Shown here piece by piece: positions 30,859-39,026 of a DNA stretch of 64,000 bases. Each line of letters opens with the position of its first letter. Position 1 is the first letter of the stretch. The stretch lies in NCBI RefSeq assembly GCF_026013365.1, contig NZ_JAPDOE010000001.1:434001-498000 (forward strand), read 5' to 3'. This stretch comes from Paenibacillus sp. LS1. GTDB lineage: Bacteria; Bacillota; Bacilli; Paenibacillales; Paenibacillaceae. Under the pieces are notes generated by a model, which searched no databases, had not been told where the DNA came from, and was given only the letters and a program-made list of their open reading frames with translations. Made by a program: the position numbers and the translations under genes.

Positions 30859-31422
30859 CTATTGCACAAATGAATGTTCCACCCAACGGCTTACTTTCTC
30901 AATAAATTGAGCTATTTCTTGCGGAGTTTCCTTCATTCCATGTTTAATCCAATTTTTAACGACTGCTGCACTGCCGCTTGAAATGAATGAATAGTATGAT
31001 TCAAGCGTATTCACATTCATGTGAGGCATTTGTTCCTTCCATACTTCAATACTTCGATCATGCAAAATATAGATCACCCGTTCCAAATAATCTCCATTCC
31101 CGTGATCAGAGAACAGGATGGTACACAGGTCACTGTTATCAGCAATATGTTCGCAGATTTCAACGAATGAACTTTTAACATGTACATCATCCAGTATAGA
31201 ACGTTCTATAAGCTCCTTAATAACCGCAAAAAATGATTCTTCAATGCTTGAAAGCAAATGAACTGGAGAATGATAGTGCATATAGAACGTATTACGATTA
31301 AGATTCGCTTGTCTGCATAAGTCAGTCACGGTAATTTTGTTAATTGGACGCTCTTTCATAAGTGCTAAGAGACTTTCTCTTAATACCATTTTGCTATATT
31401 GAATTCTGCGGTCTTCTTGCAT
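30859..31422 (-). CDS. TetR-family regulator
   Basis: The 187-residue protein has an N-terminal helix-turn-helix at ~10-55 (ITVTDLCRQANLNRNTFYMHY), which is the version common to the DhaS/Rv-type group with a TetR_C-like C-terminus. Divergent from the esterase gene at 31591, whose promoter carries two TTATCGAAC repeats, so it probably represses it. Complete. Confidence 0.88.
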   Translation of the reverse strand: MQEDRRIQYSKMVLRESLLALMKERPINKITVTDLCRQANLNRNTFYMHYHSPVHLLSSIEESFFAVIKELIERSILDDVHVKSSFVEICEHIADNSDLCTILFSDHGNGDYLERVIYILHDRSIEVWKEQMPHMNVNTLESYYSFISSGSAAVVKNWIKHGMKETPQEIAQFIEKVSRWVEHSFVQ

Positions 31423-31504
31423 TCCCCTTAATTACCCTCCTAATGATGCAAAATCATCGAGCTAACAGACACCATTCGTTGTTTCGTTCGTTAACTATCA
31501 TTTG

Positions 31505-31548
31505 TTATCGAACTGCCTGTTGTTTATCGAACAGTGTGTACATATACT
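31505..31548 (+). promoter_or_regulatory. promoter and repeat operators of the esterase gene
   Basis: TTGTTT (31520-31525), 17-bp spacer, TATACT (31543-31548) forms a sigma-A-like promoter. TTATCGAAC occurs as direct repeats at 31505 and 31524, 19 bp apart; the second overlaps the -35 box. This is a good place for the TetR protein to bind. Confidence 0.6.
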
Positions 31549-31590
31549 ATAACCAGAGTAACAGATTATTAGCTTTTGGAGGAATAATTA

Positions 31591-32568
31591 ATGAAAGTAA
31601 CCTATGCAATGATAGATAAAGAATTACGTCTGAAAGGCAGGATTTTGAACATCTTAATGAGTTCATCAAGTGAAGACCGATTCTTAAAAGATATGCTCAA
31701 AAGAAAAAAACAAATTGAAAAACGAAAAGGGAAGCATCTGGAAGGGATGCACTGTCGGGAAGAATGGATTGAACGTAAAGACGGATCTAAACAGCGTATG
31801 CTTATCTATAGACCTCATCATATCCAAGAAAACCTTCCGGGTATCCTTTGGTTACATGGAGGAGGCTACGCACAGGGAATACCAGAACTGTTCGAAAACA
31901 TGTACCAAAAGTTAATGGATACAAGTAATTGTGTTATTATCGCGCCGGATTATCGTTTATCTATTGAAGCACCGTATCCAGCAGCGTTAGAGGATAGCTA
32001 TGACGCTCTTCTGTGGATGAAGCAACATGCTAAGGAGCTCGGAATTCGGAGCAATCAACTCATGGTAGGTGGGGAAAGTGCAGGAGGAGGGTTAACCGCA
32101 GCTCTTACTCTCTATGCGAGAGATCAGGGGGAAGTGAATATCGCATTTCAAATGCCGCTGTACCCCATGATCGATGACAGAATGATCACTGAATCAGCCC
32201 AAGATAATAATGCCCCCATATGGAACTCTGACATGAATGCATGGGCTTGGAAGCTGTACCTCGGAGAGAATTACGGAAAAGAGGTATCTCCTTATGCTTC
32301 AGCTGCAAGAGCTACCGATTATAGTAACCTTCCACCCACAGTCACTTTCGTCGGTGATGTGGAACCCTTCCGGGATGAAACGATCGAATACGTTAAGCAA
32401 TTAAAAGAAGCCGGCATTCCCGTTGAATTCACGTTATATAAAGGCTGTTACCATGGATTTGATATCATTAATCCCAAAGCCGAGGTAAGCCAGGAAGCTA
32501 CTTCATTCTTAATGAAATCTTACAAGTATGCAGTAGCGCATTATTTTGCCGAACAGCATCACACTTGA
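31591..32568 (+). CDS. hormone-sensitive-lipase-type esterase (alpha/beta hydrolase fold 3)
   Basis: The 325-residue esterase has the oxyanion motif HGGGY (His89), the nucleophile elbow GESAGG (Ser163) and the base His288 in YHGFD. At the acid position of the usual DPLRD motif it has VEPFRDE, i.e. Glu258 (Asp256 two residues earlier), so the acid residue may be Glu. Cytosolic; hydrolyses short acyl esters. TTTTGGAGG precedes the ATG. Controlled probably by the divergent TetR gene. Confidence 0.87.
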   Translation: MKVTYAMIDKELRLKGRILNILMSSSSEDRFLKDMLKRKKQIEKRKGKHLEGMHCREEWIERKDGSKQRMLIYRPHHIQENLPGILWLHGGGYAQGIPELFENMYQKLMDTSNCVIIAPDYRLSIEAPYPAALEDSYDALLWMKQHAKELGIRSNQLMVGGESAGGGLTAALTLYARDQGEVNIAFQMPLYPMIDDRMITESAQDNNAPIWNSDMNAWAWKLYLGENYGKEVSPYASAARATDYSNLPPTVTFVGDVEPFRDETIEYVKQLKEAGIPVEFTLYKGCYHGFDIINPKAEVSQEATSFLMKSYKYAVAHYFAEQHHT

Positions 32569-32599
32569 ATAGAGGGATGTATGTCTGGAATGGAAATAA

Positions 32600-32637
32600 A
32601 CCAAAAGAGCAATCTCCAATGAGGTTGCTCTTTTGGT
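32600..32637. terminator. bidirectional terminator
   Basis: ACCAAAAGAGCAATCTC pairs with GAGGTTGCTCTTTTGGT (one G-T pair) around CAAT, between convergent genes. T-rich arms on both strands. Confidence 0.85.
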
Positions 32638-33296
32638 CATGGTTTATTTTGCGTAACGGTGTATACGCAGTTTCTTCCGCCGGCTAAAATGTATTCTCCC
32701 CGTTCAATATGAACATTATCGCCTAGAACCGTTTTGAATAAATGTAATTCATTCTTGCATAGTCCGGTACATACCGCAGCCGCTTCACAGATGGGGCAAT
32801 GCTTCTCAATGAGTAGGAGACTGCCATCATCCTGCTCCTTAACCTCAGCCATATAACCCTCATTGGTACGAATCTCAGCCAATTTCTCCAATCTCTCTCT
32901 AACTTCCGATGCATCGCCAAGATGCTGAAGATATTGTTCTTGCATATTTTTATTTCGCACATCCAGCAGCTTGTCCAGCCCTTCAATACCAAAAGCTTCT
33001 TTCATCGAATTGATGAGGCTAACGGATAAATCCGAATATCCACTTGGGAAAAAACGATTAGCCGCAGGAGTTAATATCCATAGCTTGGTAGGTCGACCCA
33101 TGGGACGTGCCTCATCCACAGTTGTAACCAATCCTTCTTCTTTTAGAGCATTCAAATGTTGCCGAATAGCCATTCCGGATAACGAAAACTGAGTGGAGAG
33201 TGCCACAACATCCATTCCCCCGCGCTCCTTTAAGAGATCAATGATCGCTCTCCGGGTACTGGTCGAGGCATCCTTTTTGGTTTGATTTCCGCTCAT
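32637..33296 (-). CDS. SufR-like iron-sulfur winged-helix regulator
   Basis: A 219-residue DeoR/ArsR-like winged helix (residues ~12-75; MAIRQHLNALKEEGLV) followed by a dimer helix and a cysteine-rich C-terminus: Cys167 and Cys170 in CPIC, Cys176 and Cys180 in VCTGLC, Cys210 in GGRNC. The 167-X12-180 spacing and the CPIC/GLC context match SufR-type proteins that bind an Fe-S cluster to sense redox or cluster status. Divergent from an MFS-HxlR-IscA run, which it may control. Not adjacent to a full suf operon. Confidence 0.82.
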   Translation of the reverse strand: MSGNQTKKDASTSTRRAIIDLLKERGGMDVVALSTQFSLSGMAIRQHLNALKEEGLVTTVDEARPMGRPTKLWILTPAANRFFPSGYSDLSVSLINSMKEAFGIEGLDKLLDVRNKNMQEQYLQHLGDASEVRERLEKLAEIRTNEGYMAEVKEQDDGSLLLIEKHCPICEAAAVCTGLCKNELHLFKTVLGDNVHIERGEYILAGGRNCVYTVTQNKP

Positions 33297-33344
33297 GGTG
33301 CACCTCCTTTTGAAGCAATTGAATCTACATCACTCCCTACATTT

Positions 33345-33407
33345 TAAACAAAAATGTTGACAAAGTCAAAGTCGAACTGTAGCTTAGACATTATAAACAA
33401 AAATGTT
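33345..33407. promoter_or_regulatory. 14-bp direct repeats between SufR-like and MFS genes
   Basis: TAAACAAAAATGTT occurs at 33345-33358 and 33394-33407, 49 bp apart centre to centre, each followed by xAC. Placed in the intergenic region of the divergent regulator and MFS genes, they are likely operators, possibly one for each promoter. Confidence 0.7.
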
Positions 33408-33462
33408 TACTAAGTATCCGGATACGATGTATACATACCAATTTTCTTGGAGGTCACATTTC

Positions 33463-34821
33463 ATGTCGTCTAATCATCAAAGTATTTTCAGCCCGCGTTT
33501 TTTTGCACTGTCCATAGGAATCATTTTGTCAGTGATGGCCGTTGGATTCGAAGGTCTATCCGTCACCACCATTGCTCCTTCGATTGCTGGAGACTTGAAC
33601 GGCCTTAGCCTGTTCGGGTGGATATTCAGTACGTATCTGCTTGCGCAGATTATCGGGACGCTGGTCGTCGGTCGGATCATTGATAAAAGAGGACCTGCAG
33701 CACCGTTCACTTATGCACTTCTGTTGTTTATTGTAGGGCTGATCGCTGCCGCAACCGCAGGCGACATGTATACCATGATAGGATCACGGGCCCTGCAGGG
33801 TTTGGGTGCCGGAGCTATGATGACTTGTGTGTATACGGCTATATCCTTAAGTTACCCGGATGAGTTACGTGCCAAAATTCTTGGAGCATTCGGTACAGCC
33901 TATGTTCTTCCGTCCATGCTTGGTCCATATGTAGCCGGTCTTATCGCAGATCAGTGGTCCTGGCGCTTTGTTTTCTGGGGGATCTTACCCGTGCTGGTGG
34001 TTTCAGCATTGCTTAGTTTACCTGCCTTTAGGAAATTGAAAGTGCAGAAGACGGGAGGGGATACCGGATCTTCATCCACTTGGATGGCGCTACTCTTAAC
34101 GTTAGGTACAGGGATTTTCCTGGTTGGTTTAAGTATGCTTCCGAGCATTATGGGATTTGTTTTAGTCGTAATTGGCCTAGTATTGATGTTATTTCCGCTC
34201 CGTAAATTGCTACCGAAGGGAACACTTACGTTGCGAAGAGGTATGCCAGCAATTCTGGCAACACGTGGGTTGTTCTTCGCTGCCTATACCAGCACACAGA
34301 ATTTCCTGGTATTAGCTCTAATCGACGTGAAAGGAATTACACCTTCACAGGCCGGATTAATTGTCGCGAGTGCTGCATTAAGTTGGTGTATCATTGCGTA
34401 TCTGCAAGGACGGTGGGATGCGGCAGATCAGGGCCGTGGACGTCATATGAGAATTATTCTCGGGGTAGGGCTGCTTGCCATAGGGATTGCCATCGTATTT
34501 TGGGTACCTGTTGTGACAGTTACCATTGCAGTCATTGGTCAGATCATTGCAGGAGTCGGTATTGGATTGGCGCATCCGATTAGCGGTGTTGTCGCATTTT
34601 CCCAAACGGGGGAGGAAGGCGTAGGCCAGACCTCTGCCAATCTGCAATTTGCAGATTCATTTACACCGGGGGTAGTGATCGGTATTGGTGGTTCCATCCT
34701 TGTAGTGTGTCAGGCTGGCGGTATGTCACTTCAATCCGGCTTAATTGTAGCCATGGGGTTCCATCTCTTGTTGATCGTCATGAGTATCATTGCCAGCACT
34801 CGGATCTCACCACGCAGATGA
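33463..34821 (+). CDS. MFS multidrug efflux transporter
   Basis: The 452-residue protein has 12-14 segments. The first segment pair (VTTIAPSIAGDL, then GWIFSTYLLAQI) belongs to the drug:H+ antiporter group. ATG 33463 follows TTGGAGG by 8 bp and is preferred to an earlier in-frame ATG at 33403 that lies within the repeats. It is followed 12 bp later by an HxlR gene. Substrate unknown. Confidence 0.9.
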   Translation: MSSNHQSIFSPRFFALSIGIILSVMAVGFEGLSVTTIAPSIAGDLNGLSLFGWIFSTYLLAQIIGTLVVGRIIDKRGPAAPFTYALLLFIVGLIAAATAGDMYTMIGSRALQGLGAGAMMTCVYTAISLSYPDELRAKILGAFGTAYVLPSMLGPYVAGLIADQWSWRFVFWGILPVLVVSALLSLPAFRKLKVQKTGGDTGSSSTWMALLLTLGTGIFLVGLSMLPSIMGFVLVVIGLVLMLFPLRKLLPKGTLTLRRGMPAILATRGLFFAAYTSTQNFLVLALIDVKGITPSQAGLIVASAALSWCIIAYLQGRWDAADQGRGRHMRIILGVGLLAIGIAIVFWVPVVTVTIAVIGQIIAGVGIGLAHPISGVVAFSQTGEEGVGQTSANLQFADSFTPGVVIGIGGSILVVCQAGGMSLQSGLIVAMGFHLLLIVMSIIASTRISPRR

Positions 34822-34833
34822 ATATGAAAGTGG

Positions 34834-35181
34834 GTGTACAGACCATTGTTCACTGAAGATCCGAATAAACTATTTACAGCTTATCGCATCATCGGAACGA
34901 AATGGACCATCCATATTTTATGCACTCTTTCTCAAGGTCCGAAGAAATTCGGTGAAATTTGCGATAACATTCCTTCCATTTCCGAAATGATCCTCTCCAG
35001 ACGTTTAAAGGGTCTTCAACATGATCATTTGGTCAAAAGAACAATACGGACACGCCCTACACAAATTATTTATGAACTTACGCCAAAAGGAGCTGCTCTT
35101 GCAGCATTCATACCTTGTCTAATGGACTGGGATACCAAATTTCAAAATGATACCACCGGGAGGAATAAAAATGATCATTGA
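34834..35181 (+). CDS. HxlR-family regulator
   Basis: The 115-residue winged-helix protein contains the family core GTKWTIHILCTLSQGPKKF and SRRLKGLQHDHLV. It starts at GTG 34834 after GAAAGTGG. HxlR regulators often sense electrophiles or redox. The MFS gene ends 12 bp before and the IscA gene begins inside its last 11 bp, so all three form an operon. Confidence 0.88.
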   Translation: MYRPLFTEDPNKLFTAYRIIGTKWTIHILCTLSQGPKKFGEICDNIPSISEMILSRRLKGLQHDHLVKRTIRTRPTQIIYELTPKGAALAAFIPCLMDWDTKFQNDTTGRNKNDH

Positions 35182-35530
35182 GGTCAGTGATACAGCATCG
35201 GACAAAATCGTTGAGATCTTATCAAGTGCGGATATCCAAAATGCCTTCCTTAGAGTAGGCGTTGATGAAGGGGGATGCAGTGGTTTATCTTATACCCTTA
35301 TCGTGGACGAACAGCAGTCAGAAGAAGACATTGTGTTAACTAAAAAGCAATTCAGAATATTGGTTCACACCAATAGTATTCCATATATTGATGGCCTTGA
35401 AATTGACTATGAAGAGAGCGGAATGTTAGGCGGATTCACCATGAATAATCCAAATGCCAAAGTTTCGTGTGGATGCGGGGCCAGTTTCAGAATGGCCAAC
35501 TATCGTGGCGAAGTGAAAAAATGTGATTAA
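35171..35530 (+). CDS. A-type iron-sulfur carrier (IscA/HesB family)
   Basis: The 119-residue protein has the three conserved cysteines of A-type carriers: Cys36 in GGCSG and Cys100/Cys102 in SCGCGASF. These carry an Fe-S cluster or iron to apo-proteins. ATG 35171 follows GGGAGG; an in-frame codon at 35147 is less suitable. Position in an efflux/regulator operon next to a SufR-like regulator is unusual for this housekeeping family. Confidence 0.92.
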   Translation: MIIEVSDTASDKIVEILSSADIQNAFLRVGVDEGGCSGLSYTLIVDEQQSEEDIVLTKKQFRILVHTNSIPYIDGLEIDYEESGMLGGFTMNNPNAKVSCGCGASFRMANYRGEVKKCD

Positions 35531-35583
35531 ACGGAAGGATTGAGCACGATTCCACTTTTTAAACATATATCTTCACAAAGTAG

Positions 35584-36138
35584 AGAGAACTGCTTTGTGA
35601 ACGATATCCGCAAACCGTGTACATTGCTATGGGTACGATCTTAAATAAAAACTTGGACTTCTATCAGCTTTGCTTTGAAGCATTAGGGGATCTACCCGTG
35701 AATGTTGTTCTATCTTCAGGAAAATACACAGACATGGAGGCACTGGCGGATCAGATTCCTCCTAATTTTATCGTCAAGCCCTACATCACACAGTTAGACA
35801 TGCTGCAGCATACAGATGTTTTTATTACACATGCTGGAATGAACAGCACGAGTGAGGCTTTATATTACAACGTTCCGATGGTAATGATTCCGTTAACATC
35901 GGATCAGCCTCTTGTCGCCAATCGGGTACAGGAGTTGGGCGCGGGGATTACTTTAAATAAACATAACCTCAGTGCAACTGATTTGAGAGAGGCATTAACA
36001 GAAGTACTACACAATTCGCAATATAGACGGCAGGCTTATCTCATTGGTGAATCTTTAAGGCAGGCTAGCGGTTACAAGCGAGCTGCTGAAATGATCATGA
36101 ATCGTATGGGTTCAGGAGGAGTACTTAATGAGTTTTGA
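35584..36138 (+). pseudogene. macrolide-type glycosyltransferase, C-terminal half only
   Basis: The reading frame carries the nucleotide-sugar-binding half of a GT1 MGT/YjiC-family enzyme: IAMGT at its beginning, then the signature region FITHAGMNSTSEALYYNVPM and QPLVANRVQELG. Full enzymes have ~390-400 residues; the acceptor-binding N-terminal ~220 are missing and an in-frame stop precedes at 35581. Translation could begin at GTG 35617 but no ribosome site is seen. Probably decayed. Confidence 0.78.
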
Positions 36139-36166
36139 TAACGCAGCCAGCTTCATTTAGGCATTG

Positions 36167-36206
36167 AAAATAGACGATCCTGTTAATCCAGGGTCGTCTA
36201 TTTTTT
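36167..36206 (+). terminator. terminator after the glycosyltransferase remnant
   Basis: AAAATAGACGATCC pairs with GGGTCGTCTATTTT (one G-T pair), followed by further T. It can work both ways between convergent genes. Confidence 0.85.
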
Positions 36207-36283
36207 AACGTTGAATGATCTTCTGTGAACTTATAACCAAGCTGTACGAAATAGATAATGCCTCTGATCCATGATCAGTGAGT

Positions 36284-37465
36284 CTAGTTCGTCACCTCGG
36301 CCTTTTTAATTGGTAGTAAACGGTTTGTTGCGAATACGACCATTACAACCAGAAGAGCTGTTATCCCGATCAAAAGTTGGATATTGCCTAAAGGATACAA
36401 AAAACTCCCAATTAGTGGAGCAGTAGCCATACCAAGATAACGAACAAAGTTATAGACACCCATTGCCGTAGCACGCTCTTCAACAAATTCTGAGGACAAG
36501 AGGGTTGGCATCACAGGTGTTGCAAGTCCCATAACAAATCCAGTAAGCATCAGAGAGAGAAGCAAACCAATTAGAGAGTAATCTGCAGCAAAAATAAAAA
36601 TCACAAGACTCACAATGGTCATTATACCGGCCCAGAAGAGTGTTCGAACTGAACCTATACGGGTTTGTAAACTTCCACTCATTTTACTTCCAACAAGATT
36701 GAATATCATGAGGGCGAGGGAGAAAAATCCAATGCTTGCAGCGCCTAAAGCATACTTCGTTTGTAATATTGTAGGTAAAAATACGATGAATGTGTAAAAG
36801 ACATCATACATGATAAAACCACTCAAAAGAACTACAACGCCGGTTTTATTTCCTAGAATTTTTCCAAATGCTTTTAAACCTAGTCTTGTTCCTGTTGGTT
36901 TTATGTTGACCGGTTTTGTCTCAGGTAATATAAATATGGCTGCTATCAGGATGAGAAGAGCACTGACTGCTGCAAAACCAAACGTACCCGTGTAACCGAA
37001 TTGACTACCGATAATGCCACCGATGAGCGGACCAACTGCTGGTGAAATTCCAAGGATCATCTGATATGTAGCCATACTTTCGGCACGCTCTTTACCCTCA
37101 AAAACATCTCCGATCATTGTAGCAGCTACTAATGGAACAGATGATGCGCCTATTCCTTGAATGACTCGAAAAATGAGTAACATTTCTATTGAACCTGAAA
37201 ACATGCATCCTATAGTAGCAATTACGTAAATAATTATACCCGGGACTAGAATTTTCTTACGTCCATTACGATCAACAATGGGGCCAAGTATGATTTGCAT
37301 GGTTGCCATGGCCACAGTGAATAAAGTAACCGTCAGATTTACTAAATGTAATGACGTATTTAGATCTTGTTGCAGATCAGGTAGCAAAGGAATGTACAGG
37401 CTTTGAGCAAGTGATACAATAGCGGCAGAAATTCCCAAGATGAAGAGCAATCGTCGTTTGTTCAT
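36284..37465 (-). CDS. MFS drug efflux transporter (DHA1)
   Basis: The 393-residue transporter has 12 segments with the DHA1 motif A at LGPIVDRNGRKKIL and motif C at GISPAVGPLIGG. It would export drugs in exchange for protons. GGAGG precedes the ATG. Divergent from a TetR gene with two 17-bp palindromes in between; a classical pump and repressor pair. Confidence 0.92.
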   Translation of the reverse strand: MNKRRLLFILGISAAIVSLAQSLYIPLLPDLQQDLNTSLHLVNLTVTLFTVAMATMQIILGPIVDRNGRKKILVPGIIIYVIATIGCMFSGSIEMLLIFRVIQGIGASSVPLVAATMIGDVFEGKERAESMATYQMILGISPAVGPLIGGIIGSQFGYTGTFGFAAVSALLILIAAIFILPETKPVNIKPTGTRLGLKAFGKILGNKTGVVVLLSGFIMYDVFYTFIVFLPTILQTKYALGAASIGFFSLALMIFNLVGSKMSGSLQTRIGSVRTLFWAGIMTIVSLVIFIFAADYSLIGLLLSLMLTGFVMGLATPVMPTLLSSEFVEERATAMGVYNFVRYLGMATAPLIGSFLYPLGNIQLLIGITALLVVMVVFATNRLLPIKKAEVTN

Positions 37466-37485
37466 AAAACACCTCCAAATTATAT

Positions 37486-37543
37486 TGACTGACTGTCAGT
37501 CATATTGTATATTGAGCTTATAACATTGACTGACAGTTAGTCA
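37486..37543. promoter_or_regulatory. two TetR operators between MFS and TetR genes
   Basis: TGACTGACTGTCAGTCA (37486-37502) and TGACTGACAGTTAGTCA (37527-37543) share the 17-bp palindromic pattern TGACTGAC-N-GTyAGTCA, the type bound by QacR/TetR-like proteins. One lies near each divergent start. Confidence 0.85.
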
Positions 37544-37591
37544 AGTTGTACATTTAAACTAATATAAAGGAGTGACAAAGGAGATCTGACA

Positions 37592-38185
37592 ATGACACGT
37601 GTAAGCAAGAATCCCCAGGAACGAAAAAATGAAATACTGACTGTGGCTATGGAATTATTCAACTCGAAGGGCTACGAAGATACATCCGTCAGTGAAATCG
37701 TAAGAAAAGTTGGTGTTTCACAAGGAACTTTCTACAATTATTTTCAATCCAAAGAAGATGTACTTCATGCTGCTTGTGAACGAACACTAGCATCTCGTTT
37801 GGAAGCAATACATCATTTAGTTGAAGATAGCGAGCTCAACGCGCGAGAAAAACTCATTCGTATTTTTATGGATGCAACCCCTGACGAACATGATGAGGAT
37901 GTATTTGAATATCTTCATAAGGAAAGTAACAGTACTTTGCATCAAAAATGGATTGTTATCGAAATTAATGCATTGATTCCCTATATCAAAAAAATCGTTC
38001 AGCAGGGGGCAGAAGAGGGAGAGTTTCTTGCTCAACAACCTGAGCTTAAAGCGGAGTTTCTTTTGGTAGGTGCTGCATTTTGGCTTGATCGTGGTGTGTT
38101 TACCTGGAATGAACAAGAATATCTGGAGAGAAAAAATGCTTTGAACGGGATCATTGATCAGCTACTTGCTGTTAATAAGCAATGA
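37592..38185 (+). CDS. TetR-family repressor of the divergent MFS pump
   Basis: The 197-residue protein has the helix-turn-helix at ~10-55 (TSVSEIVRKVGVSQGTFYNY) and a helical effector domain. The start at 37592 has GGAG upstream. Autoregulation and repression of the MFS gene through the two palindromes are inferred. A nitroreductase follows 42 bp downstream on the same strand and may share the transcript. Confidence 0.9.
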   Translation: MTRVSKNPQERKNEILTVAMELFNSKGYEDTSVSEIVRKVGVSQGTFYNYFQSKEDVLHAACERTLASRLEAIHHLVEDSELNAREKLIRIFMDATPDEHDEDVFEYLHKESNSTLHQKWIVIEINALIPYIKKIVQQGAEEGEFLAQQPELKAEFLLVGAAFWLDRGVFTWNEQEYLERKNALNGIIDQLLAVNKQ

Positions 38186-38227
38186 TTTGCATAGCTTAAA
38201 CAGACTACGGGAAGAAGGAATACAAGA

Positions 38228-38860
38228 ATGACTGCATTAACAAAAGATTTTAGTGAGGTTTTACATGGCCGTCGTACGATAAAGAAATACGATCCATATT
38301 TTAAAATTAGTCGGGAAGAAATTATTGAAATGCTCGAAGATGCTGCTTTGGCACCGTCAGCATTCAATTTACAGCCTTGGCGATTTGTTGTTATTGAAAG
38401 TGACCAAGGTAAGGAAGACCTGCTCGAAATTGCGCCTTTCAACTTTTCACAAATTAATACTTCGTCAGCGGTTATCGCCGTCTTTGGTGATCTGAATTTT
38501 GTTGACAGCGCAGAAGAGATTTACAAGGAAACCGCTGATCTTGGCTATATAACGCAGGAAATTAAAGATAAGATGCTGGCTATGGTTGTACCTATGTATA
38601 ATCAATTTTCGACGGATAAGAAAAAAGAGTCTGTGTTGCTGGATGGCGGACTTGTCTCTATGCAGTTTATGCTTACGGCACATGCTCATGGTTATGCGAC
38701 AAATCCAATGTCTGGCTTTAACAAAGAGAAGATTGCAGCAGTGTTGGGATTAGATCCAGAACGATATGTTCCAATACTGCTCATTTCAATCGGCAAGGCA
38801 GCTTCAGATGCGCGCCCGCCTGTTCGTCTTCCGATCAGCCAAATTACAGAGTGGAAATAA
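38228..38860 (+). CDS. nitroreductase-family flavoprotein
   Basis: The 210-residue FMN enzyme has the family's N-terminal HGRRTIKKYDP and the FMN-contact segment LAPSAFNLQPWRFVV, plus the C-terminal GFNKEKIAAVLGLD block. It reduces nitro or quinone compounds with NAD(P)H. Downstream of the TetR gene on the same strand; with the MFS pump it could be a detoxification unit. Followed by a repeated terminator. Confidence 0.92.
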   Translation: MTALTKDFSEVLHGRRTIKKYDPYFKISREEIIEMLEDAALAPSAFNLQPWRFVVIESDQGKEDLLEIAPFNFSQINTSSAVIAVFGDLNFVDSAEEIYKETADLGYITQEIKDKMLAMVVPMYNQFSTDKKKESVLLDGGLVSMQFMLTAHAHGYATNPMSGFNKEKIAAVLGLDPERYVPILLISIGKAASDARPPVRLPISQITEWK

Positions 38861-38903
38861 CAGAATTTTCACTCGAAAAAATGCCTCGACTATAGTACCA
38901 ATG

Positions 38904-38930
38904 AAAGTCGCTATTTTAGCGGCTTTTTTT
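38904..38930 (+). terminator. terminator, copy 4 of the repeated hairpin
   Basis: AAAGTCGCTA-TTT-TAGCGGCTTT plus T7. The bases before the stem (TATAGTACCA) also match copy 1 at 3711-3720, so similarity goes past the hairpin. Confidence 0.9.
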
Positions 38931-39026
38931 GTTTTAATAGTCTCAAGACTTGACCTACAGTCAACTCTATGTCTTATACTTCGAATAGGCTTGAAAATTA
39001 TATAAAGAATTGGAGATTTATTTAAC

